NCBI RefSeq assembly: GCF_002879885.1
Contig: NZ_PNYA01000004.1
Location: 62,001-126,000, forward strand
DNA length: 64,000 nt
Origin: Trinickia dabaoshanensis
GTDB taxonomy: Bacteria > Pseudomonadota > Gammaproteobacteria > Burkholderiales > Burkholderiaceae
Reading direction: 5' to 3'
This document shows, one piece after another, positions 46,576-55,927 of this stretch (positions are counted from its first letter, which is position 1; each line of letters starts with the position of its first letter). Both the position numbers and the translations under genes were made by a program. The notes under the pieces are model-generated. The model was not told the DNA's origin. It saw only the letters and a program-made list of their open reading frames with translations, and ran no database searches.

Positions 46576-47493
46576 ATGACCGCACACGTTCGACCGTCAC
46601 GCTACCGGTGGTACGCGGACCTCCCAAGCGCGTTGTTCGTCTTGGCCGTGGCAACGAATACGATCGTCATTTGCCGAACCTCCAGCACCGAACTGCTGGC
46701 CGCACTCATACCCCTGCAGGCGCTACTGATGGTGGGATGCCAGGAGGCCAAGCACCTGAGCGTGCATGGGACGTTTTTCCGCAGCCGCCGTTTGAACGAC
46801 GCGGTGGGGATCGTCTGCGCGGCCTTGTTCGGCGTGAACTTCGTCGCGTACCGTTACTTTCACTTCGCGCACCACCGTGCAACTTGCACGGAGGCCGATC
46901 CCGAAGGGCGGCTTTATTCGCTCAGTTGGCCCACGCGGTGGATCTGGCTGCTCGCCCCTATCGAGCTACCTTGGGTGGCTTGGCATATCGGTCGAACCGC
47001 TTGGCCGATGGTGCCTGCCGGCAAGCGCTCGCAACGCCACGTTGCGCTGCTTTGGATGGTGGTTTTCGGCCTGCTCGTCGTCGCGGGTTCGCTCCTCGCA
47101 CCGACGGCAATCGCCTGCGCTTACCTCATCCCGCTCGCGTTGTTTTCGTGGTTCGACTTCATTCTGACGCAAGCGGAGCATTACGGTGCGGCAGTCACGC
47201 CCGCTTCGTACGCGCGCGATCCGCAAACGGTGAGCCATGACATCGTGCTGCCCTTGGGGCTCGGATGGCCGACGCTGCATCGCTCGCTTCATGCGGTCCA
47301 TCACGGCAATCCGGCGCTTCGATGGTTCGAGGCGCCCCGCGTGTTGAAACGAGATCGGGCGGCCGAGCCTGTCTCATACGGCGCGTTCGCGCGCCGATGG
47401 TTCACGAGCGGACCGCGGCTTTGGCTGACCGAGCAAGGCGAACGCGCAAGCGCAACGATGTCCGATTCATTTCGCTCCACTCGCCGTTCATGA
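46576..47493 (+). CDS. Fatty-acid desaturase-type membrane enzyme
   Basis: A 305-aa integral-membrane diiron oxygenase of the fatty-acid desaturase/hydroxylase superfamily. Three histidine clusters match the family: HLSVH (about residue 56), HFAHH (about 96) and HAVHH (about 238). Four to five hydrophobic segments surround them. It could desaturate, hydroxylate or cleave an acyl chain. The gene overlaps the next by four bases (ATGA). Part of an operon-like group with two GNAT genes and a metal-dependent hydrolase-like gene. Confidence 0.85.
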   Translation: MTAHVRPSRYRWYADLPSALFVLAVATNTIVICRTSSTELLAALIPLQALLMVGCQEAKHLSVHGTFFRSRRLNDAVGIVCAALFGVNFVAYRYFHFAHHRATCTEADPEGRLYSLSWPTRWIWLLAPIELPWVAWHIGRTAWPMVPAGKRSQRHVALLWMVVFGLLVVAGSLLAPTAIACAYLIPLALFSWFDFILTQAEHYGAAVTPASYARDPQTVSHDIVLPLGLGWPTLHRSLHAVHHGNPALRWFEAPRVLKRDRAAEPVSYGAFARRWFTSGPRLWLTEQGERASATMSDSFRSTRRS

Positions 47494-48236
47494 CAAGCAA
47501 CCTTCGCCTTTCCACATCGGCTCCGAGCCCGCACCCATGGAACGGAACAGGCGTGCGTAGCCGCTTCTTCGATGCGCTCTCGCTGCTGCTGCCGGGCGGC
47601 GAACAATTCCTGATCGAGACGCTCGAATCGTGGCGAGCGTCGGCGCAGTTGGGCCCGGGCGATGAGCTCGGCGGTGAAATCGACCGGTTCATTCGGGAAG
47701 AGCAAGCGCATCGGCGCGCGCATGCCAACTACAATGCCGCGCTCGTCGATGCCGTTCCGCACATGCAGCCCCTCGTCGAACGCGCCAACGCCATTACCGC
47801 GGACCTCGCCGGGTTTTCCGCACCGATGAAACTGGCGCTCGTCGTGGCATTCGAGCATCTGACGGCGGTACTGGCCGAAGAAATCGAGGCTCATCCGTTC
47901 TTGCTCGTCCGGAACGACTCGCGCGCCGCACGGCTTTGGCGCTGGCACGCGCGAGAAGAACTCGGGCACCGTCATGTCGCCGTTTGCGTAGCGAACCGCG
48001 CCGGCATCGGACGCGGTGCGCTCACACTCGCCCTCCTGCTCGCGACGCTCTATCTTGCAACCGATCTGCTGCGTTATACGTTCGCCCTTTGTCGTTGCGA
48101 CGTTCGCGCGGGAGCAAGCCGCGCAACGTTGATTGCCGATAGCGTCCGTTTCGCGGGCGGCGCGATCCCTTCCCTTCTTCGCATGGCTCGGCACTGGTTC
48201 GGCCTGCTTCTCTCGCCCACGCGGTGCGCGCGCTGA
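47490..48236 (+). CDS. Predicted metal-dependent hydrolase (PF10118-type)
   Basis: A 248-aa helical protein of the COG3687 family of predicted metal-dependent hydrolases, whose members share a ferritin-like diiron bundle. It shows the metal-ligand pattern IREEQAHRRAHANYNA, VAFEHLTAVLAEEIEAHPF and WHAREELGHRH. Two membrane-type segments are near the C-terminus. Translationally coupled to the desaturase gene. Reaction unknown; with the desaturase it suggests two metal-dependent steps on one substrate. Confidence 0.78.
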   Translation: MTSNLRLSTSAPSPHPWNGTGVRSRFFDALSLLLPGGEQFLIETLESWRASAQLGPGDELGGEIDRFIREEQAHRRAHANYNAALVDAVPHMQPLVERANAITADLAGFSAPMKLALVVAFEHLTAVLAEEIEAHPFLLVRNDSRAARLWRWHAREELGHRHVAVCVANRAGIGRGALTLALLLATLYLATDLLRYTFALCRCDVRAGASRATLIADSVRFAGGAIPSLLRMARHWFGLLLSPTRCAR

Positions 48237-48296
48237 CACGCGCAGTCGGCACCGGGTGCGGCGGCACCCGCTTCGCACATTATTTTCTGACGGCCT

Positions 48297-49415
48297 ATGA
48301 CTCGGTACTCCCTTTGCTTGGCAGATCCCGCGGACGACGCGCAGTTGCGTGCACGAATGGCACACGATTGGATCGAAGGCGACGCCGCGATTACCTTGCG
48401 GCGCGAGCCATCGTACTTCGACGCCTCGCGCCTGCTCGGCCCCGCGGTGCAGGTCATCGTGGCCCGGGAAGCCTCGACCGATCGCATCGTCGCAACGGGA
48501 TGCCGCTCCGTCGCGACTTCGTATATCGATCGCGAGCCGCGGCGCACGGCCTTTCTCTCCGATCTGCGCATCGATCCTGCCCATCGCAACGGCTTCTTGC
48601 TCGCACGCATCTATCGATTTCTTAGAACGCTCCACGACGCTGATCCGTTGCCGAGTTACACGCTCGTCTACGATGACAACGAGCGGGCGCTCACCACGCT
48701 AGTGGGAGGCCGCGCAGGCCTGCCGCACTATTTGCCGCGCGGACGCATGATCGCGCGGGCCGTCAGGCTCACGCGCAAGCGCAGGATGCCGCGCTTGGCG
48801 GGGATCGACATCGGACGCGCGACGCGCGACGCACTGCCCGATATCGTGGAATTCCTCAATGCGCAACGCGCTTCCCACCGTTGGGCGCCCGCGCTCGATA
48901 TCGCCGATTTCGAGCACGGGCGGCGATGCGATACGCTTCGCGCGGAAGACTTCTTCGTCGCGCGTCGAGACGGACGGATCTGCGCCACGATGGCCGCATG
49001 GGACCAAGGTGCGCTGCGTCAGGCTCACGTCGAACGCTATGCGCGTGCCATGCAATGGCTTAGGACTCCTTATAACCTGATGGCGACGGTACGCGGATGG
49101 CCGAAGCTACCCGAGCACGGCAAGCCGCTTCCCTATGTTTATCTTGCCTTCATCGCGGTGCAAGACGACGATGCGGCGCTTTGCGCCGCGCTCTTGTCAC
49201 GCGTCTATAACTCACTGTGCGGCGAACGCTATCTTTACGCGCTCGCCGCGTTGCACGACGACGATCCGCTACTACCGGTGTTCGACGACTATCCCGGTAC
49301 GACCTCCGCGGTCCGGCTATTCGAAGTGGATTTCTCGAGCGAGCCTGAGGGCGATCCCACGCGAGCATCGACGTTTTCCGCCGGGCGTGCCTGTGTCGAA
49401 TTCGCCCTGACTTGA
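48297..49415 (+). CDS. GNAT-like protein, two-lobed, last gene of the cluster
   Basis: A 372-aa protein with two GNAT-like halves: the first around AVQVIVAREASTDRIVATGCRS and RTAFLSDLRIDPAHRNGFLL (a typical beta4/A-motif pattern), the second around EDFFVARRDGRICATMAAW and PYVYLAFIAVQ. Start ATG at 48297, 60 bases after the previous gene. The domain doubling suggests an acyltransferase with one active and one structural lobe. Acceptor unknown; possibly completes the product built by the three upstream enzymes. Confidence 0.68.
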   Translation: MTRYSLCLADPADDAQLRARMAHDWIEGDAAITLRREPSYFDASRLLGPAVQVIVAREASTDRIVATGCRSVATSYIDREPRRTAFLSDLRIDPAHRNGFLLARIYRFLRTLHDADPLPSYTLVYDDNERALTTLVGGRAGLPHYLPRGRMIARAVRLTRKRRMPRLAGIDIGRATRDALPDIVEFLNAQRASHRWAPALDIADFEHGRRCDTLRAEDFFVARRDGRICATMAAWDQGALRQAHVERYARAMQWLRTPYNLMATVRGWPKLPEHGKPLPYVYLAFIAVQDDDAALCAALLSRVYNSLCGERYLYALAALHDDDPLLPVFDDYPGTTSAVRLFEVDFSSEPEGDPTRASTFSAGRACVEFALT

Positions 49416-49438
49416 GCGGTTCCGGCGCGAGACCCCGC

Positions 49439-49463
49439 TTCGCTCCGGGAGAAAGGGTTTCGC
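49439..49463 (+). promoter_or_regulatory. PIP/hrpII box and -10 element before the 1440-aa effector candidate
   Basis: TTCGC-N15-TTCGC at 49439-49463, then exactly 32 bases, then TAGCAT (49496-49501), which fits the YANNNT -10 expected 30-32 bases after HrpX/HrpB boxes. The next gene starts at 49535. Confidence 0.9.
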
Positions 49464-49534
49464 CGGCGCGGAAAAAAGTGCAACGGGGGCTGACCTAGCA
49501 TGCGCGATACGTCCTCTCCCGCTGCGTGGTCCCC

Positions 49535-52500
49535 ATGAAATCCGCCTCGAACCGCATCCAATCCACGGCCACCGCTTCCTCGTCGCCCCCACCGGCGGTT
49601 GCCGGCGCACCCGCGCCGCAAGGGGCCGCCCCCGAGCCCGCCGCACAGCCGTCCGGCTCGGCTAAGTCGGCGCGCGGCACGGTGCGCGGGCGCCTCGCTC
49701 AGTTGCTCGACATCAAGAAGGTGCAGCACGATCCAGCGGTAAGCGTCCCGCAATGGGACGAAGCGTCCACGCTCGAGATTTGCGAGCGTTGGACTCAAGG
49801 GCAGCGTTCGCAGCCTTCGATCGCCGGGCTCGCGCGGCTGGCGGCGCTGAACTTCGAACGCGCAAGGCCGGACTCGATTCCGGCCGAACTCAAGAACCAG
49901 CGTTTGCTGCCCGAAGGCGCGGGCAACGAGGCCTACTATCGCGAGATGATTGCGACGTTCTTGAAGACGGTCGGGCTCGACGATGCCGATGCGGCGATCG
50001 ATAGCTTCAAAAAAGCGGGGACAGGTAGCTTGCATCGTCAATACGCGACCGCCTCGTCGTTGGCGGGCGGTGCATTCGGCGTCGCGCAATTGGCCGCTTC
50101 CGCCAATCTACCGGCGAAAACGGCCCTTTCAGCCGTGCAGTTGCTCATGACGGCGCTGACCACCGAACTCGGTTTCGAATCGGCCAATCTCCGGTTTCGC
50201 AACTCGGGGACCGAGGAGATCATGCCGGCCGGCAAAGCCGATGCGTCGCCGAGCGCGAAGGCCGGACCCCACGTGATGCAGGCCGCCGGGCGCGTTGCCT
50301 GGGACCTGCACAAGGTGGGACACGCGGTACGCAAGATGGAGCGCGCGCAAGCCGACTTCGACGATGCGCGAGCACGCCTTTCGAATCCGGCAGCCACCGC
50401 GCAGCAGCGCAAACAGGCCGAGAAGGATCTGCATGCCGCCGGACAGGCGCTCTCTATCGCGCACGCGCGTTATTGCATGCGCGCGCAATTGAAGGCCGAC
50501 TACAAGAGCGCCTCCGAAAGCGCGAAGATCGAGTACCACGGCAACAAGCGCGCACTGGGCGTGGGCGTGGCATCGAGCGCGGCCAGCATCACGGCGACGG
50601 TGCTCGGCGTACTGACGCCCGTGGTCGTATCGGCGGCGGTCACGGCCGGTGCGACGGCTGCGGCTGTGGCACTGGCCGCGACACTCTACGTGGGCTATCA
50701 GTTGAGTGCCGGCCCGAGCAAAGACGGCGAGGACAAGGCCAAGCGCGCCATCGTCGCGCTGGCCAAGTCTATCGATTGGCTGGCGGGCAATGCCGCGCAG
50801 CAGCAGAAAGACCGCGCTGACGCTTATCGAACCTACATTTCCGAAAAGCGCACGTTCGCCAAGCCTCAAGTACGCAAGCAAGCGAAAGCCAAGTTGCTTG
50901 CAACGCTCGATGAAATCGCGCGGCGCGACACCGTCAAGGACGATCTCGATCCGGTCAAGAACTGGAAAGACTACGCGGCGTTTCGAGGACAGGTGGCGGC
51001 GTCCGGTGCGGACGAAGCAGCGGTGCAAGCGCTCGAAGAAGCGTTCACGCAAGCCCATGCGAGTCAGTTCAAAACCTCCACGGTCTCCGGCGCGTGGAAG
51101 ACCCCGGAACGCATGCGCTTCGACAGCATGGGGCGCGTACTGGCCGGCAAGGTCACCGCGTCGCTCGTTTCATTGCACGAATTCAACGAGCGCGGCGCGC
51201 CCACCCACGCCCGCGATCCGCGCCTTGCGAGCGCCACGCGAGCGCAACTGCAGGGCCGGCGCGCCGAGGTGAAGGCGAGCCTGCGCGATTGGCTTCATTT
51301 CGAACTGGCGCAATCGCGCATGAAGGCGGCGCTGGCGGAGAAGGATCCGGCGCAGGCCCGAGCCACGTTGCAGATGGCCGCGAAAGCGATGGCGGCGATC
51401 GAGAACCCCGACGCTCGCGATCTATTCAGCCCCGATGCTCGCAAACAGGTCGAAGCAACCGAGCGCGCCAAGGCGAGCACGATCGGCGAACGCGAGCGCT
51501 ATACGATGACGAACGCCGGCCCCGCGGCGCTGGCCGGCGCCGTCAACGCGTTCGGTGCAGCGGCGGGTTTCGGGTTGACCGTCGAGAAGGACATCGCGGT
51601 CGGTCACGGCATTCATCCCCAGGCCAAGTTCGGCGATCAAAACGACGCACGCGTCCTCGTCCAAGGCAGTGCGCCCGTGACGGCGCCTTATTCCGCCGCC
51701 GAGCGTGCCCGTTTTCAGAAGACGGGCATGAGCAAGCTCGTGGACACGATCAAGCGCGATACGGAGCCGGTCGTATTGAAGGTCGATCTCGCAGCCGCGA
51801 ATGCGATGCTCATCGATCTGAACGACCGGCACAACGACGCGGCGCTCGACAAGCTGCTCGCCGCCATTGAAGCGACGAACGACGTGCCCGATGAGATCCA
51901 GTTTTCAATCGGCGGCGCCAAACTATCCTCCGCCAAGCTCAGCGGCACGACGGGATACTACGACTGGCGCTATCGGCAGGCGCCGCTCGCGGCGAAAGCA
52001 AAATTCGTGGCCCAGAAAGTAAAGATGTTCGCCGACAGCGTCCGCGTGTCGGTCGCGAGCCCGGTGGCGCAAGCAATTGCGCAAATCCCGCTGACGGCGA
52101 CACGCCGCGCGGTAGATCGCGGCAATGAAATGAACGCCGGGGTGCGTGAACGCCTAACCGAGTTCGCCGCGCGCAAAGAGAACGACGAGAGTCAGGCCGC
52201 GCAAGACGTTCCGGTTGCAAGCGAGCCTCCGCAGGAGCAGGCCGTGAGCGCGGAGCGCGATTCGATGGTCCATGGCGATGCGCCCGTCACCGGCGATGCC
52301 GCAGCGCGAGCGGACACCCCGCTGCCGAGCGAAACACCCGCGGATGGTGATGCGCCTTCAGGAAGCGAGGCATCGACGAGACGCGATGTCCCGGCGGCGG
52401 CGGCGGAGCCTAACGCTCCTGCGTTCGATCCGCGCGCGGCGGCGCTCGCATTGCGCGACATTCCCGAGTTGGGGCACAGTGCGCGCGCCACCCACGGCGA

Positions 52501-53857
52501 CACCCCGGCGGCGCGTCCCGAAGCCGCATTCCGCCCGCGACCCGCGCACACCTCGTCAGCCGATCCAGCGGACGAACGTCGAGCGATTCCCGCGCTCACC
52601 GAGCAACGCGACATGATGATGGGCACCGGCCGTGCCGAGACGCTGCAGTGGTTCGAGCAGCACGGCATCCGTGCAGCGTATAACAGCGGGCACGGGATGG
52701 ACTGCCTGATCATTTCGCTTTTGCAGCACGCAACAGGCCGATATGGCCCGGAATCGGAGCCCGAACTGGTCGGACTGGCCGCGCGCTACCGCGCACAACT
52801 GACCCTTAGCCACCCCGAGATCGAGCAGGGCGATCGCATGCTGTACGACGACGAGCCCGCGCTCGAGGCCTTGATTCGGTCGATCAATCGCGACTATCAG
52901 GCCGACATGAACGTGCAGTTGATCACGCCGAGCACCGATGGACCCGTGCGCTTTCAGACCTCCGCCTTGGGTTCGCATCCGGTCGGCGTCGTCATGTTCG
53001 GCAATCACTTTCAGGCGGTACATCGGCCGGCGGACGAGGCACCGGAAGCCGGCGCGGGCGCAGGCGAAGCCGAGGCCGAGCACGACCGGCCGTGGCCGTC
53101 GCCCTCGCGCGAAGCAAGGGATGCAGGCGGCGACACATCGCCTCGCACATCGCTCGGGCCTCGCGCGCTCAGCCGGGACGACGAGTCACGCATGTCCGGC
53201 CTCGCTGCGCAGCGGGCACGCACGCGCGCCGGAGCCAGCCAGCGGACGAGCGAAACGCCGGACGAAGCCGCATTCGTACGTACGCCGAAACGTGATGCAA
53301 AGTCGGCACGAAGGAGCGTCAAAAGCTGGCTCTCGGCGAGTCCGCATCCCGATGCCATGGAGCAGCACGAAGACGACGGTTTCGTTAGCACCCCTAAGCG
53401 CGACTCGAAGTCCGCGCGAAAGAACGTCAAAGCGTGGCTTTCGGCGAGTCCCCTTCCCGATCCCGTCGAGCAGCACGAAGGCAACGATTTTATTCGCACG
53501 CCAAAACGCAACAAAAAGGCTGCACGAGAGAAAGTCGACGCCTGGCTGTCGGCGCTTCCCGAACCGGGTTCGATGGATAGGCCGGAAGAAGACGGTTTCG
53601 TTCCCACCCCCAAGCGCGACTCGACGGCCGTAAGAAACGACGTCAACGCTTGGCTCCAGACGAATCGCGGTTTGGCGCCCGCCTATCCGATCAATGCCGG
53701 CAGCGCCGCTCGCACACCCGGGCGCGGCGGGCAAGCCGCGAGCCCCGAAGGCGGAGCGTGGTGGGAGGCCGTCCCCGATCCGAATTCCGACGAGGCGATC
53801 GCGCAACGCATCAAGGCTACATTCGATTCGGCTCTTGATCCAAAAGAGGAAGAATGA
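49535..53857 (+). CDS. Very large candidate T3SS effector with OTU-like cysteine-protease motif and TPKR repeats
   Basis: A 1440-aa protein, no signal peptide. N-terminal ~60 residues are Ser/Ala/Pro-rich and polar (secretion-type). A hydrophobic hairpin lies near 350-385 (SITATVLGVLTPVVVSAAV region). The helical middle (390-890) is unrecognised. Residues about 890-1040 are Ala/Pro/Glu-rich linker. At about 1045-1165 an OTU-like module: DCLIISLLQH with Cys1057, and VVMFGNHFQAVHRP with His1158, as in OTU deubiquitinases. C-terminal 36-aa repeats follow. The PIP box 72 bases upstream marks it as T3SS regulon. Start ATG at 49535; GTG at 49526 adds three residues. Enzyme activity is inferred. Confidence 0.75.
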   Translation: MKSASNRIQSTATASSSPPPAVAGAPAPQGAAPEPAAQPSGSAKSARGTVRGRLAQLLDIKKVQHDPAVSVPQWDEASTLEICERWTQGQRSQPSIAGLARLAALNFERARPDSIPAELKNQRLLPEGAGNEAYYREMIATFLKTVGLDDADAAIDSFKKAGTGSLHRQYATASSLAGGAFGVAQLAASANLPAKTALSAVQLLMTALTTELGFESANLRFRNSGTEEIMPAGKADASPSAKAGPHVMQAAGRVAWDLHKVGHAVRKMERAQADFDDARARLSNPAATAQQRKQAEKDLHAAGQALSIAHARYCMRAQLKADYKSASESAKIEYHGNKRALGVGVASSAASITATVLGVLTPVVVSAAVTAGATAAAVALAATLYVGYQLSAGPSKDGEDKAKRAIVALAKSIDWLAGNAAQQQKDRADAYRTYISEKRTFAKPQVRKQAKAKLLATLDEIARRDTVKDDLDPVKNWKDYAAFRGQVAASGADEAAVQALEEAFTQAHASQFKTSTVSGAWKTPERMRFDSMGRVLAGKVTASLVSLHEFNERGAPTHARDPRLASATRAQLQGRRAEVKASLRDWLHFELAQSRMKAALAEKDPAQARATLQMAAKAMAAIENPDARDLFSPDARKQVEATERAKASTIGERERYTMTNAGPAALAGAVNAFGAAAGFGLTVEKDIAVGHGIHPQAKFGDQNDARVLVQGSAPVTAPYSAAERARFQKTGMSKLVDTIKRDTEPVVLKVDLAAANAMLIDLNDRHNDAALDKLLAAIEATNDVPDEIQFSIGGAKLSSAKLSGTTGYYDWRYRQAPLAAKAKFVAQKVKMFADSVRVSVASPVAQAIAQIPLTATRRAVDRGNEMNAGVRERLTEFAARKENDESQAAQDVPVASEPPQEQAVSAERDSMVHGDAPVTGDAAARADTPLPSETPADGDAPSGSEASTRRDVPAAAAEPNAPAFDPRAAALALRDIPELGHSARATHGDTPAARPEAAFRPRPAHTSSADPADERRAIPALTEQRDMMMGTGRAETLQWFEQHGIRAAYNSGHGMDCLIISLLQHATGRYGPESEPELVGLAARYRAQLTLSHPEIEQGDRMLYDDEPALEALIRSINRDYQADMNVQLITPSTDGPVRFQTSALGSHPVGVVMFGNHFQAVHRPADEAPEAGAGAGEAEAEHDRPWPSPSREARDAGGDTSPRTSLGPRALSRDDESRMSGLAAQRARTRAGASQRTSETPDEAAFVRTPKRDAKSARRSVKSWLSASPHPDAMEQHEDDGFVSTPKRDSKSARKNVKAWLSASPLPDPVEQHEGNDFIRTPKRNKKAAREKVDAWLSALPEPGSMDRPEEDGFVPTPKRDSTAVRNDVNAWLQTNRGLAPAYPINAGSAARTPGRGGQAASPEGGAWWEAVPDPNSDEAIAQRIKATFDSALDPKEEE
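53282..53665 (+). repeat. Tandem 36-aa repeats in the effector C-terminus
   Basis: Three full 108-bp units plus a partial fourth, starting TPKRDAKSARR, TPKRDSKSARK, TPKRNKKAARE and TPKRDSTAVRN. Each has a basic helix and WLS/WLQ, then an acidic spacer. The last unit lacks the acidic spacer. Confidence 0.9.
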
Positions 53858-53991
53858 GGCATAAGCCGGGCGTCGAAACGAGGCGCTAGGCAGCGGCAAG
53901 CCGCGGCGCAAATGGGCATTCGCAACGAAATCAAGGCTATCGGCATCGCTCGCGGCCTAGGCATGGCCAATACGGTGGCGGAAGCGGTGGC

Positions 53992-54044
53992 CCGATCAAA
54001 AACAAATCGCCGCCGATTCGTTTGGAATCCGAATCGGCGGCGAT
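53992..54044 (-). terminator. Rho-independent terminator of the chaperone/effector operon
   Basis: Perfect 15-bp arms (ATCGCCGCCGATTCG / CGAATCGGCGGCGAT, 54006-54020 and 54030-54044) with a 9-base loop; on the minus strand TTTGTTTTTG follows. Located after the effector stop at 54064. Confidence 0.85.
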
Positions 54045-54063
54045 CTTCCAGCCCCCTCCGCAC

Positions 54064-55851
54064 TCACACGTTTTCGTCGCCTCTCGGCGCGTCGGTCTCA
54101 GCCGCCGCTTCGGGGGTGGCATCATTGCTCCGGCGGTTAGTCTGCGCTTCACGCACGGCCGATCGCACAGCGGATTCCGCTTGCCACGTGCGCGCGATCG
54201 TACTGTATGTCGCGCCTGCCCAAACGGCGGTCGCGCCGTTGGTCATCAAGCCGCTCAACCACGCCGGCGCGTGCAGTTTCTGCGCCACGATCCCCAATGC
54301 GTTGCCGAGCGAAATGTTCGAGCCGATGACCGCGGTACGCGTCACCGATTGATCGAGCACCCGCCCATAGTCGACGCCCGTCAACGCGGGATCCAATACT
54401 TGTCGCGTGCCCGCCTCGTTCGCTTCTTGTTGCGTGACGTGGATCCAGTCGGACGTCTCGAGCAGCGTATTGATCGTCGCTTTGACGGCCGACGAATGGG
54501 CAAACGTACCGAGCGCCTGTCCCATCGAGAGCGGCGACGGATGGGCCGCGAGCGCCGCTTGCGCGTCCTTGTCGCCGAACTTCGCGTCCAGTGTCGTGCG
54601 CGCGTCGCTCAAGCCCGCCGGGACGGCGCCGAACGCGTAATTCGCCGCGAAGTTTGCCCCACCATAGAATGCGGCAGCCTTGCCCAAATGCGCGCCGCTG
54701 ACCCCGCCGTTCGTCTCCTGCTCTGTGTTGACCATCCGGAACGACGCCTGAATCGAATCTCGCGCGGCCGCGTAGGCCATCACTTTCAGATCCGTCGCGA
54801 GCACCTGCGCGCCAAGGTGGGGTTGCCCGATGCTGGCTCCGCCGAAACTCAACGCGACGTTCGTCACGACGCTCGACATCGCAAGCGACATCACGGCATC
54901 GGAGTAATCGCGCTGCGCTTTCATCTTCGCTTGTTTCTCTTCGTGAGGCAGCGCCTCCCACTGCGCCGCGCTCAGGTTGTGAAACCCGCGCGCCGCCACT
55001 TCCGGATTGCGCTGCTCTCGAACCTGGCGCAACCGATGCAAGCCGAGCGTCGTGACGCCTGTCGCGACTTGCATCGCGGACACCGCATGCGGCGGCAGCT
55101 GGCGCAACGCGGCGTAGATCGCCTCGTACATCATCTCCCGCGCGAACGTCGGCAAGCCGGTCGAGACCGTCTGGTGGACGAGGTGCCCGGCTGCCGCGCC
55201 GACCAAGCGCGGCGGGACACCTAGCACGCGCAGGCCCGACACCGCGCTCGTTCCCACCTGCGCAGCATGGTGAGCACCTGCGCTGAGTAGCTGGCCGCCG
55301 CCCTCAACGGTCGCCACGACGCCGTCTTTCGCCGCGGTGAGCCCGGTTGCCGCCGCATTCTTGGCCCTCGTGCCCAGTTCCGCCGCCTTGCCGTACAAGT
55401 GTTGAAGCGGAGCGGTCAGCGAGCGCCCGCCGCCGCTCGGTGCCCCGCCGGTTTCCGTTCGCGCCTGCCCGCCTGCGGCACTCGTCTGTCCGTGCTCCGC
55501 GCCCGAGTCCCCCTGGGGAACGGTCGCGCGCATCGATGGGAAGTCCGTCTCCAACGCCAAGCGCATTCGTGTCGAGCCGAACCGAGAGGACGGCGCCCCA
55601 TGGAACAGCGTCGAGCTCTCGCTTTCGTCGCTTTCGTGGCCGTCGCTTTCGTCGTCGATGTCCCCGGTCGTAAGCGGCAATGGGCCGCGTCGCGCCGACG
55701 GTAAACCTTGCAACCGAGAATCGGTCGTCCGCACCGAGTGCGCACCGGCAGGCGGTGTCCAACGCGGCTGCCGCGCCGTGTTTTCCTGTGCGGGTTGTTC
55801 GTGCTGCGCCGATGAAGCGCCCGACGTGCCCGCGATACCTTTGTTGTGCAT
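54064..55851 (-). CDS. Candidate T3SS effector of the chaperone operon
   Basis: A 595-aa protein with no recognised family. The N-terminus (about 1-150) is polar and low in hydrophobics; from 150 on come helical Gly/Ala-rich segments (GVVATVEGGGQLLSAGAHHAAQ, GLRVLGVPPRLVGAAAGHLVHQ) and a helical domain with conserved-looking Trp/Asn stretches (DWIHVTQQEANEAGTRQVLD). It ends in an acidic/polar tail. It is the last gene of a three-gene minus-strand operon after two CesT-like chaperones, the usual layout of an effector and its cognate chaperones; the operon promoter has a perfect PIP box. Host target unknown. Confidence 0.75.
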   Translation of the reverse strand: MHNKGIAGTSGASSAQHEQPAQENTARQPRWTPPAGAHSVRTTDSRLQGLPSARRGPLPLTTGDIDDESDGHESDESESSTLFHGAPSSRFGSTRMRLALETDFPSMRATVPQGDSGAEHGQTSAAGGQARTETGGAPSGGGRSLTAPLQHLYGKAAELGTRAKNAAATGLTAAKDGVVATVEGGGQLLSAGAHHAAQVGTSAVSGLRVLGVPPRLVGAAAGHLVHQTVSTGLPTFAREMMYEAIYAALRQLPPHAVSAMQVATGVTTLGLHRLRQVREQRNPEVAARGFHNLSAAQWEALPHEEKQAKMKAQRDYSDAVMSLAMSSVVTNVALSFGGASIGQPHLGAQVLATDLKVMAYAAARDSIQASFRMVNTEQETNGGVSGAHLGKAAAFYGGANFAANYAFGAVPAGLSDARTTLDAKFGDKDAQAALAAHPSPLSMGQALGTFAHSSAVKATINTLLETSDWIHVTQQEANEAGTRQVLDPALTGVDYGRVLDQSVTRTAVIGSNISLGNALGIVAQKLHAPAWLSGLMTNGATAVWAGATYSTIARTWQAESAVRSAVREAQTNRRSNDATPEAAAETDAPRGDENV

Positions 55852-55927
55852 AGCCTCTACCTCATGTCGAAACTACCGGACTAATGGTCGAACGATCGGT
55901 CCGGTCCGATCGCAGCGCACATGACTG

